Shown here: positions 26,532 through 35,318 of the stretch, in pieces | Layout: each line of letters opens with the position of its first letter | Numbering within the stretch: the stretch's first letter is position 1 | Position numbers and translations under genes: made by a program | Notes under the pieces: generated by a model | Database searches by the model: none | The model's input: only the letters and a program-made list of their open reading frames with translations | Told to the model about the DNA's origin: nothing | Assembly (NCBI RefSeq): GCF_000174435.1 | Contig: NZ_ACJN02000002.1 | Coordinates: forward strand, 715,490-779,489 | DNA from: Desulfonatronospira thiodismutans ASO3-1 | GTDB lineage: Bacteria > Desulfobacterota > Desulfovibrionia > Desulfovibrionales > Desulfonatronovibrionaceae | Direction: 5' to 3' | DNA length: 64,000 bases

Positions 26532-26670
26532 TTTTATGGTAACAGTTAATCCCTTTTTAAGGAAAACACGGGACAGGTACCCCCGCATTTATTTTATAAA
26601 GGAAGATTGACATGTTTTAAAATAAGTTCGGGAATAGCCAGTCCCCATGCCACATGCAAATGGCTAAACT
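26532..26670. repeat. Dispersed intergenic repeat, second copy
   Basis: Matches 24832-24974 at both ends (TTATGGTAACAGTT and CCATGCCACATGCAAATGG) with a diverged centre of similar length. Both copies lie directly 3' of a small membrane-protein gene on the same strand. Confidence 0.6.
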
Positions 26671-26735
26671 GATAAAATAAACAAAACATTTTTACCGGTT
26701 AAAAAGAAACATCTTACTTGCCAAAGGGGGAAGAC

Positions 26736-27026
26736 ATGGAAGAAAAAATCTGTATGTGCTCGGTCTTAACCAACGGGGTAACCATTATATACATCATAAA
26801 TGATGATGAGTCATGGATCGAACCGTGTATTATCAAGGCTCATGGTAAGCCTGACCCGACCAGGATTTCTTTTCAGCCTCTCCAGATTTTCAGCATTACC
26901 CCGGTCATGCCTGCCATCAACCAGATGCATATTCTGACCTCCTATTCTCCTGAGCCTGAGATAGAATCTTCGTATAGAAGTTTTCTGTGTATGTATCTGA
27001 AGGACGTTGCAATGCCGGTCAATTGA
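26736..27026 (+). CDS. Hypothetical protein (96 aa)
   Basis: ATG 26736 is preceded by AAAGGGGGAAGAC, making it a better start than the in-frame codon at 26718. It is predicted mostly beta (VLTNGVTIIYIINDDESWIE), with conserved-looking PALQ-type segments (FQPLQIFSITPVMPAINQMHI) in the middle. No signal peptide or transmembrane helix, and no family recognised. It ends 166 bases before the TPR gene that begins the helicase operon and may be its first gene. Confidence 0.5.
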   Translation: MEEKICMCSVLTNGVTIIYIINDDESWIEPCIIKAHGKPDPTRISFQPLQIFSITPVMPAINQMHILTSYSPEPEIESSYRSFLCMYLKDVAMPVN

Positions 27027-27192
27027 TTATGTGCCCGGAATATGCACAGTTAAGCTCATCTTTTTTATATATGGTGTGCTGGCAGGCGAGTGGGAGATAG
27101 AGTTCTGCACATCAACGTATTTTATCTGCCTTCAACAAGAGATGAGCAGGAATTTCAGGAATATGGCGTTTAGTATTCAGCTGGAGGCGATT

Positions 27193-28842
27193 ATGGCTTA
27201 CAGTAGTGGTCAGGAAAATATCAATCAATTGCTTGAGAGGGCAAAGGCAGCTTCCGGTCAGGATGACAGGGAAAAAGCCCTGAGTCTATACCGGCAAGCA
27301 GTAAAGGCCGCCCCAAATCTCGTCATGGCCAGGACAGGACTTGCCTGGGAGATAGTAAAATCTCTTAAAGAGCAGAAAAACAATGACTTTCCGAATCCTC
27401 AACACTTTTTAGACCTGTTGAGAGAGTACGCCTGCATCCATGACATTAAAAAACCTGGCAGGCTTCATTCCCAGTTTCTCAGGTGGGCTGCAAATGCGGC
27501 TGCAAAAGAAAAAATATCAAACTTTATCAGTATACTGCGCTGGTGGGACCCGGCCAATTTCCGGCTGGAGGATTTTGAGCGGTTCAGGCCGGACGGTGGA
27601 GACAGGTCTTTTGACAGCCTTGTGGAGCTGGCCATAAGAGGGATTGCAAAAAATATTAAAAAAGAAAATGACCAGTACCATCTTGACTGGGCAACAGAGT
27701 TTGTTGGTCAACATTATGATAAATATCCCCACCAGGAATGGTTTCCCCATTATTATTCCAAGCTTTTAATCAAGACCGGCAGGATGGCTCAGGCCAGGGA
27801 GCTGCTATTGCCTTTAGTCCGCAAAAAACAAAATGAATTCTGGTCATGGACACATCTGGCCCAGACATATCCCGGTGATAACGATACCAGGCTGTCATGC
27901 CTGTGCAGGGCTTTACTGTGCCCGGCCAAAGAGGAGAAATACCGGGTCAAGGTTCATGAAGAGCTGGCAGAGATTCTTGTGGAAAAGGAAAAATTGCCTG
28001 AAGCCAGATATGAGATAGAACAGGCCATTAATATCCAGGAATCCAATGAATGGAAAGTTTCGGCAAAAATGCAGCTTTTCAGGTCCAGCCCCTGGTTTTC
28101 CCAAGTTCAGGTGTTGAACAGCAACCGGCAATTATACCAGGATCATTCATCCCTGGCTGAAGAAATTGTATTTCATGGGCTTCCTGTTCATCCTGCAATA
28201 GTAATCAAGCACCTGCCTGAAAAGGATAAAAGGCCAGGCCTGACCTTCATGGGGTTTACCCGCGAGGGCTCTTTGGAGCAGGTCCTGATCAAGACAAAAA
28301 AGTTTCCTGTGCTGAATAATATGCCCCCGGGCACTCCACTGAGTCTTAGCCTTGAGCTGTCCGGACAGGAGCCTGTGGTGATTAATCTGGAGCCAAGAGA
28401 AGGGGAGTCATGGGATATAATAGAACCAAGGCCCGGGGTCGTAAAAAATATCAACACCGGCAAAGGCATTACCTTTGTTGCCTTGAGCTCTGATGAATTC
28501 TGTCCAGTTTACCATGACAGTCTCCCTGAGATAAGGTCCTTTGAACCAGGAGACGGACTAAATATAAGGACTGTCTCAGAGAAAGACATGAAGCAAAGGG
28601 TGGTGTGGATCGGGAAAAAAGAAGAATTGCCTTCGTTTGCCAGACGTTTTTCCGGCAGCCTCAACTTGAAAGGCTGGGCTGATTTCGGATTTGTAGATGA
28701 AGTTTATATTCCCCGGGAATTAGTGGGGCGTTGGGAGTTGAAAAATAAAGATGAGCTCCAGGGGGTGGCGCTTATGGAATACAACCCCAAAAAAGAGCAG
28801 TACGGGTGGCGGGCTGTGAGCCTCTATAGAAAGCAGGAGTGA
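27193..28842 (+). CDS. TPR protein of the helicase operon
   Basis: I choose ATG 27193 because GCTGGAGGCG lies 7 bases upstream; longer in-frame starts at 27007 and 27142 lack a site. The product is 549 residues. Residues 1-320 carry TPR-like helix pairs (REKALSLYRQAVKAAPNLVMARTGLAW near 25-55; LLIKTGRMAQARELLLPLVR near 190; AEILVEKEKLPEARYEIEQAI near 260). Residues 380-549 are beta-rich with two small-barrel-like modules (GLTFMGFTREGSLEQVLI and the final GWADFGFVDEVYIPRELVG), possibly OB- or cold-shock-like folds. Such TPR-plus-OB proteins accompany defence helicases. It is 7 bases from the helicase gene, so they surely share a transcript. Confidence 0.65.
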   Translation: MAYSSGQENINQLLERAKAASGQDDREKALSLYRQAVKAAPNLVMARTGLAWEIVKSLKEQKNNDFPNPQHFLDLLREYACIHDIKKPGRLHSQFLRWAANAAAKEKISNFISILRWWDPANFRLEDFERFRPDGGDRSFDSLVELAIRGIAKNIKKENDQYHLDWATEFVGQHYDKYPHQEWFPHYYSKLLIKTGRMAQARELLLPLVRKKQNEFWSWTHLAQTYPGDNDTRLSCLCRALLCPAKEEKYRVKVHEELAEILVEKEKLPEARYEIEQAINIQESNEWKVSAKMQLFRSSPWFSQVQVLNSNRQLYQDHSSLAEEIVFHGLPVHPAIVIKHLPEKDKRPGLTFMGFTREGSLEQVLIKTKKFPVLNNMPPGTPLSLSLELSGQEPVVINLEPREGESWDIIEPRPGVVKNINTGKGITFVALSSDEFCPVYHDSLPEIRSFEPGDGLNIRTVSEKDMKQRVVWIGKKEELPSFARRFSGSLNLKGWADFGFVDEVYIPRELVGRWELKNKDELQGVALMEYNPKKEQYGWRAVSLYRKQE

Positions 28843-28849
28843 AAAAGAC

Positions 28850-31800
28850 ATGATCCAGGAAGATATTCTTAATAATTATTCTGAGACAGCCCTGGGCGTA
28901 TTGCAGGATTACCGCCGCAAACTGGTGCAGGGCCTGGAATCGGAAGGTCTTGAGTCGGAGTATATATCCCATGTTGTGCAAAGATTTCGCATCAGCAGTG
29001 ATCTGTATTTCTCCCTTCAGCCGGAATACCGGAAATGCCCTGAATCATTTTCCAGGTATTGCAGCGAAAAAGGTCTTTCACCGCATCTGGACAGGTCTTT
29101 GACCAGTCTGCACGGACATGGTTTTCGCCTTTTTGAGCATCAAAAAAAAGCTGTTGAGTCCATTCTGGACAATGTACCCACAGTAATTTCCGCTGGAACA
29201 GGCAGCGGCAAGACCGAGTGCTTCCTTATCCCGGTGCTGGAACACTGCCTGAAAAGTAAGGACCCAGGCGTCAAGGCCTTGCTGCTCTATCCTATGAATG
29301 CCCTGGCCAATGACCAGATGCAGAGAATAGCTCAATTATGCCGTGATACGGATGTCAGCTATGGCCTGCTGACCGGTGCTACTCCAGAAGAACCATTACC
29401 GGAAAAAAGCATTGAAGATGCCAATAGAAAGTATTCCCGCCGGGAAATAACAAAGAGCCCTCCAGATATTCTGCTGACCAACTATGTCATGCTGGAAAGG
29501 GTATTGACCACCGGGAAATGGCACAGCTTAGTTGAATCCTTTGCCCACAGCCTTAAGTATGTTGTCCTGGATGAGCTGCATACCTATCAGGGCAGCAAAG
29601 CCGCTCATATTATGCTGCTGCTCAGGCGGCTTCAAAGACGTCTGTCCGGAAAAGCTCTGCTCATCGGATCCAGCGCTACTTTATCAAGTCCTGGCAGAGA
29701 CAGTGTCGACGGCCAGGAGAGGGAAAAAGAACTTCATAATTATGTCTGCACCATTTTCAGCGTGACCAGGTGCAATATCATAACCCCTGAGCCTGAGCCT
29801 CCTTCAAGTGAAATATCCATTGAATGGCCCAGGAAGCCGGGACCTGACCCTGAACTGTTTTCCAGACCTGTGAGCCGGAAGTCCCTGGCAACGATGCTCA
29901 AAGATCTCTGCGGTATCTCACTTGATGGACATGAAGACTTAGACAGCCAGGTTTCTGACAGCTCCCATCCGGTCGAACGTATTGCCAGACATCCATTTAT
30001 GATGGCTCTTGCTCAAAACCTAAGAGATAATGGAGCCATGAACCTTGCAGAGATAATCCGGATATACAGGGACATCTGTCCATACAGGCTGACCAGTCAT
30101 GAGGCGACAGAGCACGTAAGGGCCTGGCTTTCCCTGATAAACTGCATGAACTCTTTTCGGTTGAAAAAGCCGATTCTGGACTTGAGGCTGCATATGTTTA
30201 TGCGCGCCCTTGCTGGACATCTTTTTTTCTGCCTTAGCTGCGAAACTTATCATCCAGAAGGTTCTGGGGTCTGCCCTGACTGCTCCCTGCCTCTTTTTCC
30301 TTCGGACAAAAGAAACATCCACTGCTGCCTGGCCATTGCTGAGTCAGGCAGACTACATCCACTCGAGTTCCAGGAGTTTTATGAAGATAGTGTTTGTGTG
30401 CAGATACGCAGGTATACACATGAGCTTGAACACGAAACAGGAATACTGCGATGCAGAATAGATTTTTCAGCGAAAAACAACGATTCCACGGAATCCCTTG
30501 TTTTTTATCAGGACGCTCATGGGGATTACTGTCTGGTGCTGCAGGAAGACAGGGATAAGACGTCCCTGAACAGATTGTTTGTAAATCTGACTGAAAGGCA
30601 CAAGGCCAATGATTATCTCAGATCTTTGATTTACCATGTGCTTCAGTATTTACCCGAAAATAAGCGCAAGCTGCTGGCATTTATTGATGACCGGGAGGGT
30701 GTTTCACACAATTCTTCAGTACTGCGGGATGAGTTCGCAGCAGACTTCCTCGAACAACTTCTGGTCAATTTATACCCTGATGCCACCGCACAATGCTCTA
30801 TCCTGCAAGCACTGAACACCTTGTGCCGCTATCCAGCAAGTCCCGGCAGCGAATCTATGTTTACCGTCCAGGAACTTGAGATCCTGGATGAAGCCGAACT
30901 CTGGTTTTTGAGATTTATCAAAAAACCTCCGGATACTTCTCAGGGAAAAAAAGATTTTTTGATGCTCCGGACAGTGTCATCTTTAAGCCCGGTAGAACAA
31001 AAAATCCTGAATGTCTTTCTAAAGGAAAGAGCTATAGAGCTTTTTGACATTAAAGCCTGGAAGGACAGCAGTTATATCAAGTACAACAGACACTTGGCTA
31101 TAAGAAAGCGGCGGATTTATCTGGATGCGGAGCAGGCACCGGTGTCAGAAAGGATAACAGGAATCTCTCTTTCGCATTATTCCAGAAACCATCACGCTTT
31201 CCTGGCAGACCTCGGCAGGTCAGTCCCGGCAGATGCTGACAGCCACCTGAGCGTCTCAGAGGCAGCCAGGGCCGGAGCAAATATTGTCAGGAAAATCATA
31301 TCGTCCCTGGTTGAAAAGGGCATTGTCCGGGAATTTTCTGATGACGGGAGAAACAGTTATGCTCTTAACCCGGAATACGTTGTGTTTTCACCGGAGTGGA
31401 TCAATTCCAGAAGAACACGGGCAGGTTCTGATCCAAGAGCAATCATTGTCAGGTATCACAGTTCAGAGCTGGAAACCCAGAAACGTGCCGATGTTGAAAA
31501 TCAATTCAGAAAGGGGGATGTAGATTTTCTTTTGGCCACTCCTACCCTTGAGATGGGAATCGATATCGGCTCACTTCAGTCTATCCTCCTGGTGGGAGTA
31601 CCTCCCTGCGCAGCCAACTATGCTCAAAGAGCCGGGAGGGCCGGACGCCGTGGCCAGTTGTCTTTGACCATCTGTTACTGCCGGGATCATCTGCCCCATG
31701 ATGTTTTTTATTTCCATCGGCCCGCTGAAATGATCAATGGTCTCATTAACCCTCCAACCATTCACAGGCCCTCCAGCCGACTTTTGCTCAAACATGTCCG

Positions 31801-33301
31801 TGCGGAGCTGCTCAGTGGATATGCAGACGGAACAGGTTCAATGCAGGAATTCGCAGCCATGGATCAGGACCTGATCCTGCAGAGGCTGGATGGGTTGAGC
31901 TCAGTGGTCGACAAAAACAAAATGAGTTTTGTTGAAGATTATGCAAGAAACCATTTTACAGATGAATGCCGGGAAATTTTTGAAAAATCCAGGTCCTTCA
32001 ACCTTAATCCACTGAACCTCATGTATCAGACTGGTTTTTTACCTGACTACGGGTTTCACCGTGATAATGTACGGGTCTATGAATATGACCATTACCAGAA
32101 ACTTGCAGGGTCAGGCCGACTTTCCCCAATGAACCGGGATCATATTTCCGAAAGAGAACCGGAACAGGCTGTATCCAAATTTGCTCCTGGTCGTACAGGC
32201 TATCTGGCCGGAGATGTATACAGGTTTGAAACCACCGGCAGGTACCAGGAGTGGAGTATTGAGGCACAAACCGGCAGGATCGAGCCTCCGGTGCGAAGCT
32301 ACAGCATAGTCACAGCATCAAAACCCGAACAGGTGCAGAAAGACAATGATCCGCCCATATATTTGCTGAATACCATGTATAATGTTTCAACCAGTTGGAA
32401 AGAATTTGGAAATATTCTGCAGGTAACCAGGGATCCTCAGGCAAAAATCGCTTTTATGAATTTTGGCTGCTTAAATTCTCAGGAAACTGTTTTCAAAGAT
32501 AAAAATGGAGAATTCTATCTGGGATATCACCTTGTACGTGATGCGCTGGTTATGAAAATTCCCCGGGAAATATTTTATTCTTTTGAGCTACCCATAAGCT
32601 TATTGTCAGCACTGGACCGTACAATAAAAAACCGCTACAGGCTGAACGATTCAGAAATAACGTCTGTTACGGGATTGTTGCCCTGGCAGGACCTGTACAC
32701 ACCGTTTAAAAAGATTTCTCATCATCACCTGGCAATTTACGATTCCACCGGCAACAGCGACTTGCCTCTGGATAAAGTTGCAGCGGAAATAGAAAAGGTT
32801 TTTATTGAGGCCTATGCCAGGCTCAGGGACTGTAATTATTGTATTAAAAACCTGACTGACGGCTGTTATGATTGTCTCAAGAGCTTTTATACAAGACATC
32901 TTGCCCGTTTCGCATCCAGGGGGACAGCAATGAATGTTCTCGGATACCTGGCGGGAAAAGACAGGCTTACCCCTGATATCCAGCCGTATAAAAAAAGTGG
33001 AGGCGCTAATGGAGCTGACATTGATGTAAGGTGGAAAAACCGTCTCCTGACAATCAGTTCGGCAGGCAAAGAACCGTTGACATGCGGTAGTTGCGATGCC
33101 GTCACCGTCTACCAGTCCCTGGCCGGAGCTATCCAGTCCTGGTTTCCTTCAGGAGGGCAAAACCTGGTCATAACAACAAACCTGGATTTTCTTGTGAAGA
33201 ACATCAATAGACAAACCCAGGCCAGAACCGCAGGCTGGGAGCTTGGACGCCTCAGGTTTGAACTGCTCAGGTGCGATGCGGTGAACATAAAGCAAGGTTG
33301 A
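28850..33301 (+). CDS. Large DEAH helicase with zinc clusters (DUF1998-type)
   Basis: A 1483-residue superfamily 2 helicase. Motif I is SAGTGSGKT at residues 113-121, motif II DELH near 240, motif III SSAT near 275; the second RecA lobe has ATPTLEMGIDIG near 900 and motif VI YAQRAGRAGRRG near 924. A first zinc cluster is inserted near 460-480 (CLSCETYHPEGSGVCPDC) and a second lies near 1327-1343 (CNYCIKNLTDGCYDCLKS), the arrangement of DUF1998/MrfA/DrmA-like helicases. The region between the lobes (about 330-830) is unusually long. These helicases are common in phage-defence systems. The start at ATG 28850 has CAGGAG that overlaps the end of the TPR gene. Confidence 0.85.
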   Translation: MIQEDILNNYSETALGVLQDYRRKLVQGLESEGLESEYISHVVQRFRISSDLYFSLQPEYRKCPESFSRYCSEKGLSPHLDRSLTSLHGHGFRLFEHQKKAVESILDNVPTVISAGTGSGKTECFLIPVLEHCLKSKDPGVKALLLYPMNALANDQMQRIAQLCRDTDVSYGLLTGATPEEPLPEKSIEDANRKYSRREITKSPPDILLTNYVMLERVLTTGKWHSLVESFAHSLKYVVLDELHTYQGSKAAHIMLLLRRLQRRLSGKALLIGSSATLSSPGRDSVDGQEREKELHNYVCTIFSVTRCNIITPEPEPPSSEISIEWPRKPGPDPELFSRPVSRKSLATMLKDLCGISLDGHEDLDSQVSDSSHPVERIARHPFMMALAQNLRDNGAMNLAEIIRIYRDICPYRLTSHEATEHVRAWLSLINCMNSFRLKKPILDLRLHMFMRALAGHLFFCLSCETYHPEGSGVCPDCSLPLFPSDKRNIHCCLAIAESGRLHPLEFQEFYEDSVCVQIRRYTHELEHETGILRCRIDFSAKNNDSTESLVFYQDAHGDYCLVLQEDRDKTSLNRLFVNLTERHKANDYLRSLIYHVLQYLPENKRKLLAFIDDREGVSHNSSVLRDEFAADFLEQLLVNLYPDATAQCSILQALNTLCRYPASPGSESMFTVQELEILDEAELWFLRFIKKPPDTSQGKKDFLMLRTVSSLSPVEQKILNVFLKERAIELFDIKAWKDSSYIKYNRHLAIRKRRIYLDAEQAPVSERITGISLSHYSRNHHAFLADLGRSVPADADSHLSVSEAARAGANIVRKIISSLVEKGIVREFSDDGRNSYALNPEYVVFSPEWINSRRTRAGSDPRAIIVRYHSSELETQKRADVENQFRKGDVDFLLATPTLEMGIDIGSLQSILLVGVPPCAANYAQRAGRAGRRGQLSLTICYCRDHLPHDVFYFHRPAEMINGLINPPTIHRPSSRLLLKHVRAELLSGYADGTGSMQEFAAMDQDLILQRLDGLSSVVDKNKMSFVEDYARNHFTDECREIFEKSRSFNLNPLNLMYQTGFLPDYGFHRDNVRVYEYDHYQKLAGSGRLSPMNRDHISEREPEQAVSKFAPGRTGYLAGDVYRFETTGRYQEWSIEAQTGRIEPPVRSYSIVTASKPEQVQKDNDPPIYLLNTMYNVSTSWKEFGNILQVTRDPQAKIAFMNFGCLNSQETVFKDKNGEFYLGYHLVRDALVMKIPREIFYSFELPISLLSALDRTIKNRYRLNDSEITSVTGLLPWQDLYTPFKKISHHHLAIYDSTGNSDLPLDKVAAEIEKVFIEAYARLRDCNYCIKNLTDGCYDCLKSFYTRHLARFASRGTAMNVLGYLAGKDRLTPDIQPYKKSGGANGADIDVRWKNRLLTISSAGKEPLTCGSCDAVTVYQSLAGAIQSWFPSGGQNLVITTNLDFLVKNINRQTQARTAGWELGRLRFELLRCDAVNIKQG

Positions 33302-33332
33302 AAAAAGATTTTTAGATGCTATAGAGGTTTTT

Positions 33333-34100
33333 ATGGACAAGACTGAAGGTGAAAATGCCGGACATCTGGCAGCAAGAGCTGCGGAACTGGTGGAAAAGCT
33401 CCGCTTCCATGAGATCAGGGCTGCTGTCCTCAAGGGCAGTATCAGGCAGTACAGTATCAAGGTTGTATTGCCCCAGGGTCAGCTTGTAATTCACTACAGT
33501 TCCAAAAAGAATGCATTCAAATATCAGTTGGAGAACGTAAGTGACATTGAACTTCAGCAGAAAATAAAGGAATGTCTCGATGATAGCGCTAAAACAGTAG
33601 AGGCAGGCAAGGCCAACGGTCATTTTTCTGCACAAGAGCATCAAAAAGATTTTACAGATATGGTAAGCGCTTTTCAAGAATATTTGAAAAGCCATGAGGT
33701 GGATTCTTTCATAAAGCAAGCCTTTTATTTACCTGTTCCCAGGGTTCAGATGGCTGTAGGATCAAAAGATGCAGGCTGGGGATATCTGAATATCTACCAA
33801 ACAAAAAAGGGTACCTGCCCGAAGTTTCATGAAATAAGAGAAGCAGGCAAGAGAGAACTGCTTAAGACTCTTTGGGACAGCTTCAGTCAGCCTGCAGATG
33901 ACGATCTGTTAGAGGTAGAATACTACCTGTCGGTGCTCAAGCCTTACAAACATCTGGACTTTGATTTTCTGGTTTTAGCACAATCCCTGGCAAAAGCCTG
34001 GAACAGAAGGATGGCTGATCCCCTGGATGCTGATGATCTGCGATATGATTTTTTCAGGATGGAAAAGTGTATTGATAAGCTGTTTTCAAAAATTGGTTGA
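33333..34100 (+). CDS. Hypothetical third protein of the helicase operon (255 aa)
   Basis: ATG 33333 lies 31 bases after the helicase stop, on the same strand, behind a weak TAGAGG. The first 70 residues form a small alpha/beta unit (FHEIRAAVLKGSIRQYSIKV, LVIHYSSKKNAFKYQLENV) that could be an RNA- or protein-binding fold. The remainder is helical and charged. No catalytic motif or transmembrane helix is visible. It shares a transcript with the TPR and helicase genes by position and is probably a partner protein of the helicase, perhaps supplying specificity. Confidence 0.6.
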   Translation: MDKTEGENAGHLAARAAELVEKLRFHEIRAAVLKGSIRQYSIKVVLPQGQLVIHYSSKKNAFKYQLENVSDIELQQKIKECLDDSAKTVEAGKANGHFSAQEHQKDFTDMVSAFQEYLKSHEVDSFIKQAFYLPVPRVQMAVGSKDAGWGYLNIYQTKKGTCPKFHEIREAGKRELLKTLWDSFSQPADDDLLEVEYYLSVLKPYKHLDFDFLVLAQSLAKAWNRRMADPLDADDLRYDFFRMEKCIDKLFSKIG

Positions 34101-34479
34101 GAAGATAGAGCCAATCAGCAAAGAAGATGTTTTGTTTTTAGCTTTGATAAACTTCAGGGAAGTTCAATTCTTTAAGGAAAAAATCTTTGAACTTTCAAAC
34201 AGGCTTTATCCAAAAAAGAGTTCTCAAGGCTGCTTATTGGTGGTTACCGCCTTACAGCCGATGTACATCCTGGGCAACAATGATTCAGACTATACTCATA
34301 AACTTGATTGCCTCCGGTTTTTGCTCACCCATTTCGGTTTTGGCCTACCTTTTTTATTTGTGGTCCCAGAATCTTGTGTTGCCGGCCCAAAAAAGTATTG
34401 TTGCTCCATAGCGTGCAGCTGCGCTGCACGCTATAAACTCTCGGTAAAAAGTGCATATCATATAATATGTCCCAGGTAA
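34093..34479 (+). CDS. Hypothetical fourth protein of the helicase operon, start uncertain
   Basis: The frame overlaps the stop of the preceding gene (TTGGTTGA at 34093-34100), suggesting translational coupling from a TTG start; an in-frame ATG further up (34027) lies inside the previous gene. The first 90 residues look protein-like (VLFLALINFREVQFFKEKIF, CLLVVTALQPMYILGN). The C-terminal 40 residues are encoded by palindromic repeat DNA (34410 onward) and are Cys/Ser-rich and unnatural, so the original C-terminus was probably replaced by an insertion. A frame at 34505 beyond the palindrome may be the displaced tail. Confidence 0.4.
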   Translation: MVEKIEPISKEDVLFLALINFREVQFFKEKIFELSNRLYPKKSSQGCLLVVTALQPMYILGNNDSDYTHKLDCLRFLLTHFGFGLPFLFVVPESCVAGPKKYCCSIACSCAARYKLSVKSAYHIICPR

Positions 34480-34521
34480 CAAGCAAGTGCCTGTTACCTG
34501 GGACATGGCCCGAGAGTTTAT
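34410..34521. repeat. Nested perfect palindromes
   Basis: Three structures follow one another. AGCGTGCAGC/GCTGCACGCT (34410-34419 and 34423-34432) has a 3-base loop. ATAAACTCTCGG/CCGAGAGTTTAT (34433-34444 and 34510-34521) encloses ATGTCCCAGGTAACA/TGTTACCTGGGACAT (34467-34481 and 34492-34506). All arms are perfect. Together they resemble a small insertion (MITE or REP-like) rather than a single terminator. Confidence 0.85.
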
Positions 34522-34761
34522 CTGGGGCTTGAGCAACCAGCTAAGACTTGGGCTGGCCAGACAAGAGTTGTACAGGCAGTACAGAATGGATTTTCAATGT
34601 CCGAGCATAGCCGTATTTTTGTTGGTCAAACAGGGCAGGGGGGCAATATGAAAAAGATGTTCAAAGATCTGGCAATCTGTTTTGAGGATACTTATCAAGT
34701 GCTAAGCAAATGATAAGTAAATACTTAACAAATGCTAAGCTAATATACATCAAATATTTAT

Positions 34762-34859
34762 CTTTCGCAGAACGTAATAAACCTGGCTTTGCAGGCTGGG
34801 AAGGAGACAATAAAGGGACTCAGGCAAAAGGGTCTGAGTCCGGTTCAGGTTGATATAAA
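34762..34859 (+). pseudogene. Fragment related to the gene at 25241
   Basis: Bases 34762-34859 align without gaps to 25331-25428 (starting CTTTCGCAGAA and ending GTTCAGGTTGATATA), corresponding to codons 31-63 of that gene. A stop follows at once and no start precedes it. It is a relic between the helicase operon and the XRE gene. Confidence 0.75.
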
Positions 34860-34902
34860 ATAAAACCTTGACTTCGTGTATTATGGAGTCCACAATAGAT
34901 TT

Positions 34903-35259
34903 ATGGAAACACCTTTTGGATTATACGTCCGTGAAAAGCGCCTTGAATTGAGAAAAATCGACAAGAAGTACTCCCTGCGTCAGGTGGCGGGGAGAATCAG
35001 CGTTGAGCCGTCCTATTTGAGCAGGATTGAGCGGGGCTGGCCTGTGCCTCTGTCCGAGGCGAAGATAATCTCTCTGGCGGGGGACCTGGGGGAAAACCCG
35101 GACCTGCTTCTGGCCCTGGCCGGCAAGGTGTCCTCAGAAGTCCAGGAAGTCATCCGCAGCCGCCCCGAGTTCTTTGCCGAACTTATAAAAAACCTGAAAA
35201 ACATGCCCGACCACGCAGTCCTGCGCCTGGTGCGTGAAGTGCGTGACGGGGAGTGGTGA
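34903..35259 (+). CDS. XRE-family helix-turn-helix regulator
   Basis: A 118-residue protein from ATG 34903; an in-frame GTG at 34876 is possible but neither has a strong ribosome binding site. Residues 1-65 are a Cro/C1-type HTH domain: GLYVREKRLELR, YSLRQVAGRISVEPSYLSRIERG, LAGDLGENPDLLLALAG. The C-terminal part (PEFFAELIKNLKNMPDHAVLRLVREVRDG) is a short helical extension also seen in small HTH regulators of toxin-antitoxin or restriction loci. It directly precedes the DraG-like gene (59-base gap) and may control it. Confidence 0.85.
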   Translation: METPFGLYVREKRLELRKIDKKYSLRQVAGRISVEPSYLSRIERGWPVPLSEAKIISLAGDLGENPDLLLALAGKVSSEVQEVIRSRPEFFAELIKNLKNMPDHAVLRLVREVRDGEW

Positions 35260-35318
35260 AAGGCATATCAGGTGGTGGAAGCGAAACAAATGTTTCTCGC
35301 AACAAGGAGAGGGTGTAA

